From the IMG/VR virus record IMGVR_UViG_3300030060_003148, positions 1 through 39,001 of that record: a DNA stretch of 39,001 nucleotides; one strand, 5' to 3'. Origin of the DNA: a virus. The notes beneath the pieces are model-generated. The model was not told the origin of the DNA and did no database searches. It saw only the letters and a program-made list of their open reading frames with translations. Position 1 is the stretch's first letter. Every line of letters starts with the position of its first letter. The position numbers and the translations under genes were made by a program. Shown here piece by piece: positions 1 to 8,415 of this stretch.

Positions 1-471
1 GCACTAGTATTCTATGGAATGCCACTACTTGCAGAAAATAATAAACCAAGATTATTATACTATTTACGTAGAAGAGGTTATAGGGGTTTTAGTATGAATA
101 GACCTGATAAGATTTGGAATAAACTCTCTGTAGCAGAAAAGGAAGTTGGTGGAATACCAAACTCTAGTGAAGATATAAAACAAGCACATGCTGCTGCGAT
201 AGAGGCGTATATAAACGATCATGTTGGATTATTGGGTGATGGTACTTATGGTAATGTTTACTTTAATGAAACACTCAATGACTGGGCTAGATTTGATATA
301 AACAAAAGAACAAAGCATGATGCATCAATAAGTTCTGGATTAGCAATAATGGCTTGTAATAGACACTTATATAGACCAAATCCAAAAGTTGAAAAACCAT
401 CTTTAAACCTAAACATATCAAGATATAGTAATAAAGGATTTCAATCAACAATAATAAAAAATAAAGTATGA
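1..471 (+). CDS. terL: Terminase large subunit, C-terminal part (5' end outside window)
   Basis: The frame is open from base 1, so this is the last 156 residues of a longer gene; the Met codon at 19 is internal, not a start. TerL is the packaging motor ATPase/nuclease that docks on the portal and cuts concatemeric DNA. Only the nuclease end is present. The residues AENNKPRLLYYLRRRGYRGF followed by SMNRPDK, and the later KHDASISSGLAIMA stretch, resemble the C-terminal RNase H-like nuclease region of phage terminases; the Asp in KHDAS is a plausible catalytic metal ligand. The stop overlaps the portal start as ATGA (468-471), which is typical terminase-portal coupling. The ATPase half with Walker motifs must lie upstream. 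The identification rests on recalled family sequence plus position before the portal. Confidence 0.88.
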   Translation, partial: ALVFYGMPLLAENNKPRLLYYLRRRGYRGFSMNRPDKIWNKLSVAEKEVGGIPNSSEDIKQAHAAAIEAYINDHVGLLGDGTYGNVYFNETLNDWARFDINKRTKHDASISSGLAIMACNRHLYRPNPKVEKPSLNLNISRYSNKGFQSTIIKNKV

Positions 472-2864
472 CAGAGTCTGTTGTAAATTTTCCGTCTCAA
501 GCGGTTAGTGATTTAGAAAAAATAAGTGAAGACTACGGTTTAAAAATAGCTAGAGCTATTAAGCACGAGTGGTTCGCTGAAAATGCATCTAAATTTAGAA
601 ACAATCTTAATAATTTTCATAAGTTAAGATTATACTCTAGAGGAGAGCAGGATATTAAAAAGTATAAAAATGAATTATCAATTAATGGTGATTTATCTTA
701 TTTAAATTTAGATTGGACTCCGGTTCCAATAATTCCAAAATTTGTTGATATAGTTGTTAACGGTATGGCTCAAAGATCTTATGAGGTTAATTGTTTTTCA
801 CAAGATCAATTCGGAGTTAGTAAGCGAACTGAGTACATGGAGTCTATGATAAGAGATATGCAGAGTAGAGAATATAACGACTTGGCTAAAATAAATTTTG
901 ATATAGATTTATACGAAAACGAAAAAGACACTCTACCTGATTCAGAAGAAGAGCTTGCACTTCATATGCAACTTAATTACAAGCAAGCAGTTGAGTTAGC
1001 TGAGGAACAGGCTATAAATGTATTAATGGAGGGTAGCGACTATGATCTTATAAGAAGAAGATGCTTGTATGATTTAACAACACTTGGTATTGGCGCTACT
1101 AAAACTACGTTTAATTATAGCGATGGTGCTAAGGTTAAATATGTTGATCCAGCTAACTTAGTATACTCTTACACTGAGTCACCATATTTTGATGATATAT
1201 ATTATGTTGGTGAAGTAAAAGAAATACCAATAAACGAGTTGGTGAAAGAGTTTCCAGATTTAGGTGAAAAAGAAATTGATGAAATTACTAAAAAATCTAA
1301 AGATCCAATAACATACAGATCTAACAATAGAGATAAAAATAAAGTTCATGTGTTGTATTTTAATTTTAAAACTCATAGTAATGATGTTTACAAATTAAAA
1401 ACATTAGGTAGTGGTGCAGAGAAGGTTATTCAAAAAGATGATACGTTTAATCCACCTGTGGAAAACATGGATGGTGATTTTAGTAGACTAGAAAGAGTAA
1501 TAGAATCGCTTTACGAAGGTGTATATATACTTGGGGCGGACAAACTATTAAGATGGAGAATGTGTCCAAATATGATGAGGTCAGACTCTGATTTTAGTAG
1601 AGTTAAAATGAACTACCAAATAGTTGCACCTAGAATGTACAGAGGTAAAATAGAATCTACAGTTAGTAGAATAACTGGTTTTGCTGACATGATACAACTA
1701 ACTCATTTGAAACTACAACAAGTAATGGCCCGAATGGTGCCTGATGGTGTATTTTTAGATGCTGATGGTCTAGCAGAAATTGATCTTGGTAATGGGACAA
1801 ACTATAATCCACAAGAGGCTTTAAACATGTTCTTTCAAACTGGTTCTGTTATAGGTAGAAGTTTCACGTCAGAGGGTGATATGAATCCCGCTAAAGTACC
1901 AATTCAGCAAATTCAAAATGGTGCTGGTGGAAATAAAATACAAAGTTTAATTACAACTTACAATTATTATCTACAAATGATAAGAGATGTAACCGGGTTA
2001 AACGAAGCTAGAGATGGTAGTGTACCAGATAAAAATGCTTTAGTTGGTGTTCAAAAACTAGCTGCAGCAAACTCTAACACAGCTACAAGACATATACTAC
2101 AATCGATGTTATATTTAACAGCTGAAACAGCCGAGTGTTTAGCTCTTAGAATATCTGATATAATAGAATATTCACCCACAGCTAATGCTTTTATGAACGC
2201 TATAGGTGCACATAACGTAGCAACATTAAAAGAGTTAAAGGATTTACATCTTTATGACTTTGGTATATTTATAGAATTGTTGCCAGATGAAGAAGAAAAG
2301 GCAATACTTGAAAATAACATTCAAGCAGCTTTAGCACAACAGTCAATTGATTTAGACGATGCTATAGATCTTAGGGAAGTTAGAAATATAAAACTAGCTA
2401 ACCAACTGTTAAAGGTTAAAAGAAAAAAGAAACAAGAAAGAGATCAAAAAATAGCACAGCAAAATATACAAGATCAAGCTAGAGCTAATCAAGAAACTCA
2501 ACAAGTTGCAGCGCAAGCTGAAATACAAAAAAATCAATCTAGAACTCAAGCTGAAACACAGTTGGAGGAAACAAAAAATAATTTAAAAATAAAATATCTA
2601 CAAGAAGAGGCTCAAGTTAAAAAAGAATTAATGGCTTATGAATTTGAATTAAATTCTAAACTAAAAGGTATGGAAAATAGTACAAAAAGTATGATAGAGG
2701 CTGAGCGTGAAAATAGAAAAGATCAAAGAGTAGATAGACAAGCCATGCACCAAAAGGACATGGCGGCTCAAAGAAAGAGGGGTGAAACGTTTAATAAATT
2801 TGAATCTTCAGGTAATGATATAGTTACGGGAGGAGCAGGTATTGGAAAGTTCGGTCCTCGTTAA
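468..2864 (+). CDS. Portal protein
   Basis: A 798-residue protein directly after the terminase and before scaffold and capsid genes, the standard place for the dodecameric portal that forms the DNA entry and exit channel at one head vertex. The N-terminal ~600 residues look like a globular alpha/beta portal fold (for example the LDWTPVPIIPKFVDIVVNGM stretch near residue 80 and the helical IRDVTGLNEARDG stretch near residue 507, similar to portal stem/crown regions). From about residue 648 to 780 the protein becomes a highly charged, Gln/Lys/Glu-rich coiled coil, an extension that could form a barrel inside the head or bind the internal proteins. The start overlaps the terminase stop by four bases. 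Function is assigned from length, order and composition, not from an alignment. Confidence 0.85.
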   Translation: MTESVVNFPSQAVSDLEKISEDYGLKIARAIKHEWFAENASKFRNNLNNFHKLRLYSRGEQDIKKYKNELSINGDLSYLNLDWTPVPIIPKFVDIVVNGMAQRSYEVNCFSQDQFGVSKRTEYMESMIRDMQSREYNDLAKINFDIDLYENEKDTLPDSEEELALHMQLNYKQAVELAEEQAINVLMEGSDYDLIRRRCLYDLTTLGIGATKTTFNYSDGAKVKYVDPANLVYSYTESPYFDDIYYVGEVKEIPINELVKEFPDLGEKEIDEITKKSKDPITYRSNNRDKNKVHVLYFNFKTHSNDVYKLKTLGSGAEKVIQKDDTFNPPVENMDGDFSRLERVIESLYEGVYILGADKLLRWRMCPNMMRSDSDFSRVKMNYQIVAPRMYRGKIESTVSRITGFADMIQLTHLKLQQVMARMVPDGVFLDADGLAEIDLGNGTNYNPQEALNMFFQTGSVIGRSFTSEGDMNPAKVPIQQIQNGAGGNKIQSLITTYNYYLQMIRDVTGLNEARDGSVPDKNALVGVQKLAAANSNTATRHILQSMLYLTAETAECLALRISDIIEYSPTANAFMNAIGAHNVATLKELKDLHLYDFGIFIELLPDEEEKAILENNIQAALAQQSIDLDDAIDLREVRNIKLANQLLKVKRKKKQERDQKIAQQNIQDQARANQETQQVAAQAEIQKNQSRTQAETQLEETKNNLKIKYLQEEAQVKKELMAYEFELNSKLKGMENSTKSMIEAERENRKDQRVDRQAMHQKDMAAQRKRGETFNKFESSGNDIVTGGAGIGKFGPR

Positions 2865-2890
2865 TATTTAATATTTTATAAAATTTTATT

Positions 2891-4027
2891 ATGGCAGAAG
2901 AAACTAAAGAGGCAACTAAAAAAGTTGTTGAAAAAGAAAATATAACAAAAGTTAAAGTAAAACCAGATGATGGTGTTTACAAAGTGGATTTATCTAAACC
3001 ACAAACAGTAGACGAAAAGGTAGAAGAAAAACCCGTCGAAGAAGAAGTGGTCGTAGTTAATGAAGAACCCAAGGTTGAAAAAGAAGAGGTTGTTGAAGAG
3101 CAAAAAGAAGAACAACCCGTACTTCAAGAGATTACAGAGGAGGAGTTAATAGAAGAGGTTGAGGAAGCTGTAACAGAAGCAGAAACAACAGGGAAACCAT
3201 TACCAGAGAAAGTAGAAAAGCTAATTAAGTTTATGGACGAAACTGGTGGTGATCTAAGTGACTACGTTAATTTAAATAGAGACGTTTCCAAAATGGACGA
3301 CTCTGATATACTAGACGAATACTACCGTACAACAAAACCTCACTTATCAGCAGAAGAAAGAAATTTCATGTTAGAAGAAAGCTTTGGTGTAGATGAAGAG
3401 GTTGACGATGAAAAAGCTGTACGAAGAAAGAAAATAGCCCTCAAAGAGCAAGTTGCCGAGGCTAAAGCCCACTTAGACAGGCAAAAGTCTAAATACTATG
3501 AAGATATTAAAGCTGGAAGTAAGCTCACTGGTGAGCAGCAGAAAGCTATTGATTTCTTTAATAGATACAACAAGGAAACTCAAAAGCAGAATAAAGTAAC
3601 TGAAGCAAATAAAAAGAAGTTTAGACAAAGAACTGAAAATGTTTTCAATAAAGATTTCAAAGGTTTTGATTATCAAGTTGGAGACAAAAAATTTAGGTTT
3701 AATGTTAAAGACATAAATAAAGTTAAGGAGACACAAAGCGATCTTAATAATTTTGTCAACAAATTTGTTGGTGAAAACAAAGATACTATTGAGGACGCAA
3801 AAGGTTATCACAAGTCTTTATTTACAGCTATGAATGCGGATGCTATTGCTAGTCATTTTTATGAACAAGGTAAAGCAGATGCTACAAAAGCAAGAATTGC
3901 TAAGGATAAAAATATAAACCTAGATCCTAGAAAAACTCACGGCGAAACAGAAGTTGGTGGTGTTAAGTATAGAGTGTTAGGTGAAACTGCTAATGATTTC
4001 AAATTTAAAATTAAAAAGAAAAAATAA
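2891..4027 (+). CDS. Scaffold-like capsid assembly protein
   Basis: A 378-residue, very acidic protein between the portal and the major capsid gene. Residues 1-100 are low-complexity Glu/Val/Lys sequence, likely disordered. The rest is mostly charged helix, ending in a Lys-rich tail (FKFKIKKKK) that could contact the capsid inner surface. Position, charge and predicted helicity match tailed-phage scaffolding proteins, which template procapsid assembly and then leave or are degraded. No protease motif is visible here, so maturation cleavage, if any, would come from elsewhere. The start at 2891 is preceded by an A/T-only leader without a Shine-Dalgarno, like most genes here. The family is not recognised by sequence; the role is inferred from synteny. 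Confidence 0.65.
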   Translation: MAEETKEATKKVVEKENITKVKVKPDDGVYKVDLSKPQTVDEKVEEKPVEEEVVVVNEEPKVEKEEVVEEQKEEQPVLQEITEEELIEEVEEAVTEAETTGKPLPEKVEKLIKFMDETGGDLSDYVNLNRDVSKMDDSDILDEYYRTTKPHLSAEERNFMLEESFGVDEEVDDEKAVRRKKIALKEQVAEAKAHLDRQKSKYYEDIKAGSKLTGEQQKAIDFFNRYNKETQKQNKVTEANKKKFRQRTENVFNKDFKGFDYQVGDKKFRFNVKDINKVKETQSDLNNFVNKFVGENKDTIEDAKGYHKSLFTAMNADAIASHFYEQGKADATKARIAKDKNINLDPRKTHGETEVGGVKYRVLGETANDFKFKIKKKK

Positions 4028-4047
4028 TACTTAAAAAAATTTAAATT

Positions 4048-5553
4048 ATGGCAATTATAGGTGGAAATAGTTTGAATACAGTACCTGCTCCACAACAAGC
4101 GGCACTGTCTACAAACTACTTAGACCTTTCATCCACAAATGGATGGGGTCAACAATATGTACCAGACCTAATGGAAAAAGAGGCTGAAGTTTTCGGACCG
4201 AGAACTATCTCGGGTTTTCTTGCTCAAGTAGGTGCTGAAGAGGCTATGACGGCTGATCAAGTCATCTGGTCTGAACAAGGTAGATTACATCTATCTTATA
4301 CTGGAACCGTAGCGGCAGCTGGTGGTGTAAACGTTGATACTATTGGTGCTTTATCAAGAATAACTTTACAAAAAGATATTGATGGCAACACTATTAGTAC
4401 CGGCGCTGCAGTAGCTGATCACGGTGTTAGAGTTAATGATACTATTATAGTAGCTGATGCTGTTAACGGAGTTGTTAAATGTTTAGTTGTAAAAATAGCA
4501 GACAACGTTATTGATGTTGCTCCATACACTGTTGATAATTTATCAGCACAAGCAACTAACAACGCAACAACTATTTTAGTTTATGGTTCTGAATACGCAA
4601 AAGGAGTTTCGTACTTCGCTGATGCGGGAACTTCAACTCCACAAACACAAGCTGATGCAAGAAGATCTAATGAACCAGCGTTCAAGACTTTTCAAAATAA
4701 ACCAATTATTTTAAAAGACTACTACGAGGTATCAGGATCTGACGCTTCAAGAGTTGGTTGGGTAGAAGTTACTAGTGAGATGGGTGATACTGGATACTTA
4801 TGGTATTTAAAAGCTGAATCTGACACAAGAGCTAGATTTACTGACTATTTAGAAATGTCAATGTTAGAAGCTGTTAAAGACGGTACTTCTCACGCTGATG
4901 AAGTTGGTATAGCTGGTTCTACTCCAATTGGAACTCAAGGTTTATTTGATGCTATTGAAGATCGTGGTAATGTTACATCTGGTGTTACAGGTGTAAACGC
5001 TGCTACTGACTTAGCTGAATTTGATTCTATACTAGCTGAGTTTGACAAACAAGGTGCTATTGAAGAGTACATGATGTTTGTAAACAGAGCTACTAGTTTA
5101 GCTATCGATGACATGCTTGCTTCAATGAATTCTTATGGAGCTGGTGGTACTTCTTACGGAGTATTTGACAATGATGAAGATATGGCATTAAATTTAGGTT
5201 TCTCAGGATTTAGAAGAGGTTCTTATGACTTCTACAAATCTGACTTTAGATACTTAAATGATCTAGCTACAAGAGGAGGTATTAATGCTGCTGCTGGCGC
5301 TAACGCTATTAGAGGTGTTATGATACCAGCTGGTATGTCTTCTGTTTATGACCAACAAGTTGGTTCTAATATGAAGAGACCTTTCTTACATGTTAGATTT
5401 AGAGCTTCTCAAACTGATGATCGAAGAATGAAATCTTGGGTTACTGGTTCTGTTGGAGCTGCTACATCAGCATTAGATGCAATGCAAATTCATATGTTAT
5501 CAGAAAGATGTTTGATCACACAAGGTGCAAACAACTTTATGTTAATGAAGTAA
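4048..5553 (+). CDS. Major capsid protein
   Basis: A 501-residue protein, the fourth gene after terminase, portal and scaffold, followed at once by a strong terminator, which is the expected setting for the most abundant virion protein. The N-terminal arm contains the acidic helix VPDLMEKEAEVFGPRTISGF (residues ~32-50). The middle is rich in small residues (Ala, Gly, Thr, Asp) with an apparent beta-rich insertion around residues 85-180. The C-terminal third has the mixed alpha/beta pattern expected of an HK97-type fold. Length fits a large phage capsid subunit. The leader is an A/T run with ATG in the 'aaattATGgc' context. The fold is inferred; position makes the role likely. Confidence 0.82.
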   Translation: MAIIGGNSLNTVPAPQQAALSTNYLDLSSTNGWGQQYVPDLMEKEAEVFGPRTISGFLAQVGAEEAMTADQVIWSEQGRLHLSYTGTVAAAGGVNVDTIGALSRITLQKDIDGNTISTGAAVADHGVRVNDTIIVADAVNGVVKCLVVKIADNVIDVAPYTVDNLSAQATNNATTILVYGSEYAKGVSYFADAGTSTPQTQADARRSNEPAFKTFQNKPIILKDYYEVSGSDASRVGWVEVTSEMGDTGYLWYLKAESDTRARFTDYLEMSMLEAVKDGTSHADEVGIAGSTPIGTQGLFDAIEDRGNVTSGVTGVNAATDLAEFDSILAEFDKQGAIEEYMMFVNRATSLAIDDMLASMNSYGAGGTSYGVFDNDEDMALNLGFSGFRRGSYDFYKSDFRYLNDLATRGGINAAAGANAIRGVMIPAGMSSVYDQQVGSNMKRPFLHVRFRASQTDDRRMKSWVTGSVGAATSALDAMQIHMLSERCLITQGANNFMLMK

Positions 5554-5564
5554 TTTGTTTAAAT

Positions 5565-5597
5565 ATAGGGGCAGCCAAGTGCTGCCTCTATTTTTTT
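5565..5597 (+). terminator. Intrinsic terminator after the capsid gene
   Basis: An 11-bp stem (5565-5575 pairing with 5581-5591, one G-U pair) closes the five-base loop CAAGT and is followed by seven Ts (5591-5597). It starts 11 bases after the capsid stop. It should end or attenuate the head-gene transcript and may also protect the capsid mRNA 3' end. Confidence 0.9.
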
Positions 5598-5620
5598 ATT
5601 AATTTTTATTATATTATATT

Positions 5621-6508
5621 ATGGCAAAGAAAAAGAAAACAACAGTTGAGGTTGAAACTCCTCAAGTAGAAAATGAAACAAAACTACACGCCGAAGATCG
5701 GTATACTGTAGAAAAACCAGTGGTAGAAGAAATACCTAACGCTAGAAGAGTTTTAGACGACTTAAAACTAAAACAAAAAGAAAAGTCTAATGAATTCGAA
5801 TTAAAAGATAGGGTATATTATTTGAAGGGTAAGAAAAAACCACTATCTCTTTCAATTAGAACATCTAACTTATTTTACTTTGACGAAGAAAAAGGTTATG
5901 AAAGAGAAATAAAGTATTGTCAAAATCAAACAACTTGTTTTGTTGATGAAATGAAGGGTCAACAAAGATTAGAGCATGTTGTTTTTAGAACTGGAGTTCT
6001 TTATGTTCCTAGAGAAAAAGCTACTTTACAAAAGTTTTTAGCTATACATCCACACAATGGCTCTGTATTTTATGAACATGAACCAAAGAAGATAGCTGAA
6101 ACACAATTAGATAGTTTAGTTTTAGAAGTTAAAGCTCTTACTGAAGCTAGAAATATAGATATTGGAATAGCTGAAGCAATAATGAGAGTAGAAGTGGGAT
6201 CTGAGGTAGCTAATATGAGTTCTAAGGAGCTTAGAAGAGATTTACTACTATTTGCTAAGTCAAATCCTAATTTATTCCTAGAACTTGCTAGTGATGAAAA
6301 TGTTATGCTTAGAAACTTTGGTATAAAAGCTGTTGAAGCTGGAATAATAGCTTTAACACCAGATCAAAGACATTTCATGTGGACATCAAATAGAAGAAAG
6401 GTAATGACAATTCCATTCGATGAACACCCATATTCTGCATTAGCTTCATTTTTTAAGACCGACGAAGGTATGGAAATATACGCTAATTTAGAAAAAAGAT
6501 TAAAATAA
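5621..6508 (+). CDS. Conserved phage protein of unknown function, probably head-associated
   Basis: A 295-residue protein alone between two hairpin terminators, after the capsid gene and before the neck genes. Residues 1-60 are Lys/Glu-rich and probably flexible. Residues ~65-145 look beta-rich (SLSIRTSNLFYFDEEKGYER, then YVPREKATLQKFL). Residues ~165-290 are helical and contain SSKELRRDLLLFAKSNPNLF and a C-terminal block ending FFKTDEGMEIYANLEKRLK. I recall similar proteins next to capsid genes in marine myo- and podophages, always without a known function. A head-completion, decoration or DNA-binding role is possible, but no diagnostic motif is visible. The start at 5621 follows an A/T leader (attatattatattATGGC). 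Confidence 0.6.
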   Translation: MAKKKKTTVEVETPQVENETKLHAEDRYTVEKPVVEEIPNARRVLDDLKLKQKEKSNEFELKDRVYYLKGKKKPLSLSIRTSNLFYFDEEKGYEREIKYCQNQTTCFVDEMKGQQRLEHVVFRTGVLYVPREKATLQKFLAIHPHNGSVFYEHEPKKIAETQLDSLVLEVKALTEARNIDIGIAEAIMRVEVGSEVANMSSKELRRDLLLFAKSNPNLFLELASDENVMLRNFGIKAVEAGIIALTPDQRHFMWTSNRRKVMTIPFDEHPYSALASFFKTDEGMEIYANLEKRLK

Positions 6509-6536
6509 AATTAACAATATTTTAATTCAAGTAAAG

Positions 6537-6565
6537 ATAGCCACCCGAAAGGAGTGGCTATTTTT
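6537..6565 (+). terminator. Intrinsic terminator after the 295-residue gene
   Basis: An 8-bp stem ATAGCCAC / GTGGCTAT (6537-6544 with 6554-6561) is extended by an inner CC/GG pair around a GAAA tetraloop with one bulged A, then five Ts (6561-6565). It closes the single-gene unit that begins after the capsid terminator. Confidence 0.87.
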
Positions 6566-6593
6566 ATTTAAGTGCTAACCTTTACCGTTATTA

Positions 6594-6612
6594 TGTAACT
6601 ATAATAGAGTAA
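6594..6612 (+). promoter_or_regulatory. Candidate promoter or regulatory motif upstream of the neck genes
   Basis: Directly after the terminator and 11 bases before the 54-residue gene lies TGTAACTATAATAGAGTAA, which includes a perfect TATAAT. A 19-base sequence of the same length matching at 15 positions (TGTAACTATATAGTAGTAA) lies at 17579-17597, before the internal-virion block. New transcription is needed after the terminator, so a promoter here is reasonable. No -35 match or Bacteroidota TTTG box is clear, and the AT-rich background makes chance matches likely. Confidence 0.3.
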
Positions 6613-6622
6613 AATATATATT

Positions 6623-6787
6623 ATGAAATCAAAAGGATTAGGAGATACCGTGGAAAAGTTTACTACAGCCACAGGTATTAAACCATTAACAGAACTTGCT
6701 AGTAGTGCTTTCGGATTTAAAGATTGTGGTTGTGATAAAAGAAAGAATTGGCTTAACAAGCAATTTCCATATAATAATAAACAATGA
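6623..6787 (+). CDS. Small conserved-looking phage protein (54 residues)
   Basis: ATG at 6623 to TGA at 6785-6787. The protein begins MKSKGLGDTVEKFTTATGIK, contains CGCDKRKNWLN near residues 37-47, and ends PYNNKQ. The CxC followed by a KRKxWLN segment is a pattern I recall from very short proteins near tail genes in several marine phages. The function is unknown; a metal-binding or structural staple role is only a guess. The coding call is supported by the A/T leader with ATG in the local start context, by an ATGA overlap with the next gene (6784-6787), and by filling exactly the space after the terminator. Confidence 0.72.
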   Translation: MKSKGLGDTVEKFTTATGIKPLTELASSAFGFKDCGCDKRKNWLNKQFPYNNKQ

Positions 6788-7494
6788 TAAACATAGATAC
6801 AATATATCAAAAGGTTTTAGTATTAGCTAATAAAGAACAAAGAGGTTATATAACACCTCAAGAGTTTAACTTATTAGCAGATAAAGCTCAAATGGATATA
6901 TACACTAATTATTTTCACGCTTTAAAAATGGCATATGTAAAGCCAGTAAAAACACAAGTTGGAACAAGTGGTGATGATTTAGAAATGATTCAGGCAAAAC
7001 TACATCCTTTTAAAGCGGTTAATCTTTTTACTCTAAATGCAAATGACACTATAGCAACTATCCCAGCAAACGTGTACTTTATAGATATTATTTCACAAAA
7101 TAGTGTAGAAGTTGTTGAATTAACTAGACAAGAAGCGGCTTATACTCAAAACAATCCATTAACAATGGCTACTAATAGTAGAAGAGTTTATGTTAGAGAG
7201 CAGTGTGATACGCTTAATTGTTATATTAGTTTATATCCCACGCCAACTGTAGATACGGATTTTAAAATATATTATTATATTATTCCAACGCCACCTAAAT
7301 GGGGGTACGTTGTTGTTAATGACAAGGCTTTATATAACAATGCAACTAGTGTTGATTTTAAACTACATCCATCTGAAGAAGAAGTTTTAGTTAATAGAAT
7401 ACTAGAATTATCAGGACTATTAATAAGAAGTGAAGAGCTAGCTCAAGCAGCTATGGTTGATAAACAAAATACTAAACAAGAACAAAATAGTTAA
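6784..7494 (+). CDS. Probable head-tail connector / adaptor protein
   Basis: A 236-residue protein at the start of the neck module. The N-terminal half is helical with small structural residues (IDTIYQKVLVLANKEQRGYI, then PQEFNLLADKAQMDIYTNYF, residues 4-43). The rest is mixed beta, with a short C-terminal helix after residue 195 (HPSEEEVLVNRILELSGLLI). An N-terminal helical part plus a C-terminal helix that inserts into the portal is typical of adaptor/ring proteins between portal and nozzle. The start overlaps the preceding stop (ATGA), and two bases separate its stop from the next gene. The role is inferred from order and shape; no family is recognised with certainty. Confidence 0.55.
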   Translation: MINIDTIYQKVLVLANKEQRGYITPQEFNLLADKAQMDIYTNYFHALKMAYVKPVKTQVGTSGDDLEMIQAKLHPFKAVNLFTLNANDTIATIPANVYFIDIISQNSVEVVELTRQEAAYTQNNPLTMATNSRRVYVREQCDTLNCYISLYPTPTVDTDFKIYYYIIPTPPKWGYVVVNDKALYNNATSVDFKLHPSEEEVLVNRILELSGLLIRSEELAQAAMVDKQNTKQEQNS

Positions 7495-7496
7495 TT

Positions 7497-8411
7497 ATGG
7501 GATTATTAGATAACTTAAACCAAAGTACATATTATAATGTAACAGATCCTAAAGGTGATTATCAATTTACAACTTTAGATAACATTATAAATGCTTTTAT
7601 GTTTACCTATGTTGGAGAGAGTAAGTTAATTACGAAAGTAAATAGAACGGACGTTCAATTCCATGCTATGAGAGCTGTTCAAGAACTTTCTTACGATGTT
7701 TTTAGATCTATTAAATCTCAAGAAATTGAAGTTCCAGGAACATTAATTATGCCTCTACCTCATGACTATGTTAATTATGTAAAAATATCTAGAGTAGATA
7801 GAGATGGTATTGAAAGACCTTTGTACCCAACAGGTAAAACATCTAATCCTTTTGCAATTACTCAAGATGAAAACGGTACGTATCAATTTGAAGATAGTGA
7901 TGGTGATGCTATTGTTGACGCCTTAAATGAACAAGGTGAAGTAACGCCAGCTGGATTCGAAAGTAACACATGGACAAGTTTTCAAAATCAAGCTAATCCA
8001 AACGACGAAGACATTAGTCAAGCAACAGATATTGAGTACGATAATAGAGGTAGGAGATATGGATTAGATCCACAAAGTGCTCAATCAAATGGAACTTTTT
8101 TTATAGATACTAGAAAAGGATATATACACTTTGGAGCTTCACTAAATGGTGATACTGTGGTGTTAAGATATATTAGTGATGGTTTAGGAACTGATGCTGA
8201 AATGGTTGTACATAAGTTTGCTGAAGAAGCGGTTTATAAACATATAGCATATGGAGTTTTATCAACTAGATCAAATATTCCAGAATTTATAGTTCAAAGA
8301 TTTAAGAAAGAAAGATTTGCTGAAACAAGAAAAGCAAAAATAAGATTATCAAATATTAAGATTGAAGAATTTACTCAAGTGTTAAAAGGAATGGGTAAAC
8401 AAATAAAGTAA
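7497..8411 (+). CDS. Probable tail tubular / ring protein (T7 gp11-like position)
   Basis: A 304-residue protein between the adaptor-like gene and the nozzle-like gene. Residues 25-60 resemble the N-terminal helical element of podoviral tail tubular A proteins (TLDNIINAFMFTYVGESKLI, then VNRTDVQFHAMRAVQEL). The segment MPLPHDYVNYVKISRVDRDG (from residue ~83) is a common pattern in such proteins. A Ca-binding-like loop DSDGDAIVD lies at residues 133-141, in a probable insertion. The C-terminal helix-rich block (residues ~235-300) is basic. It would form a ring that joins adaptor and nozzle. It begins with a clean ATGGG in the 'taattATG' context, two bases after the previous stop. Confidence 0.6.
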   Translation: MGLLDNLNQSTYYNVTDPKGDYQFTTLDNIINAFMFTYVGESKLITKVNRTDVQFHAMRAVQELSYDVFRSIKSQEIEVPGTLIMPLPHDYVNYVKISRVDRDGIERPLYPTGKTSNPFAITQDENGTYQFEDSDGDAIVDALNEQGEVTPAGFESNTWTSFQNQANPNDEDISQATDIEYDNRGRRYGLDPQSAQSNGTFFIDTRKGYIHFGASLNGDTVVLRYISDGLGTDAEMVVHKFAEEAVYKHIAYGVLSTRSNIPEFIVQRFKKERFAETRKAKIRLSNIKIEEFTQVLKGMGKQIK

Positions 8412-8415
8412 TATT

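Noticed and set aside
5436-5669. A 77-residue plus-strand frame overlapping the capsid end and the terminator
   Set aside because: It runs out of frame through the capsid gene, reads through the hairpin and overlaps the start of the next gene; composition is not protein-like.
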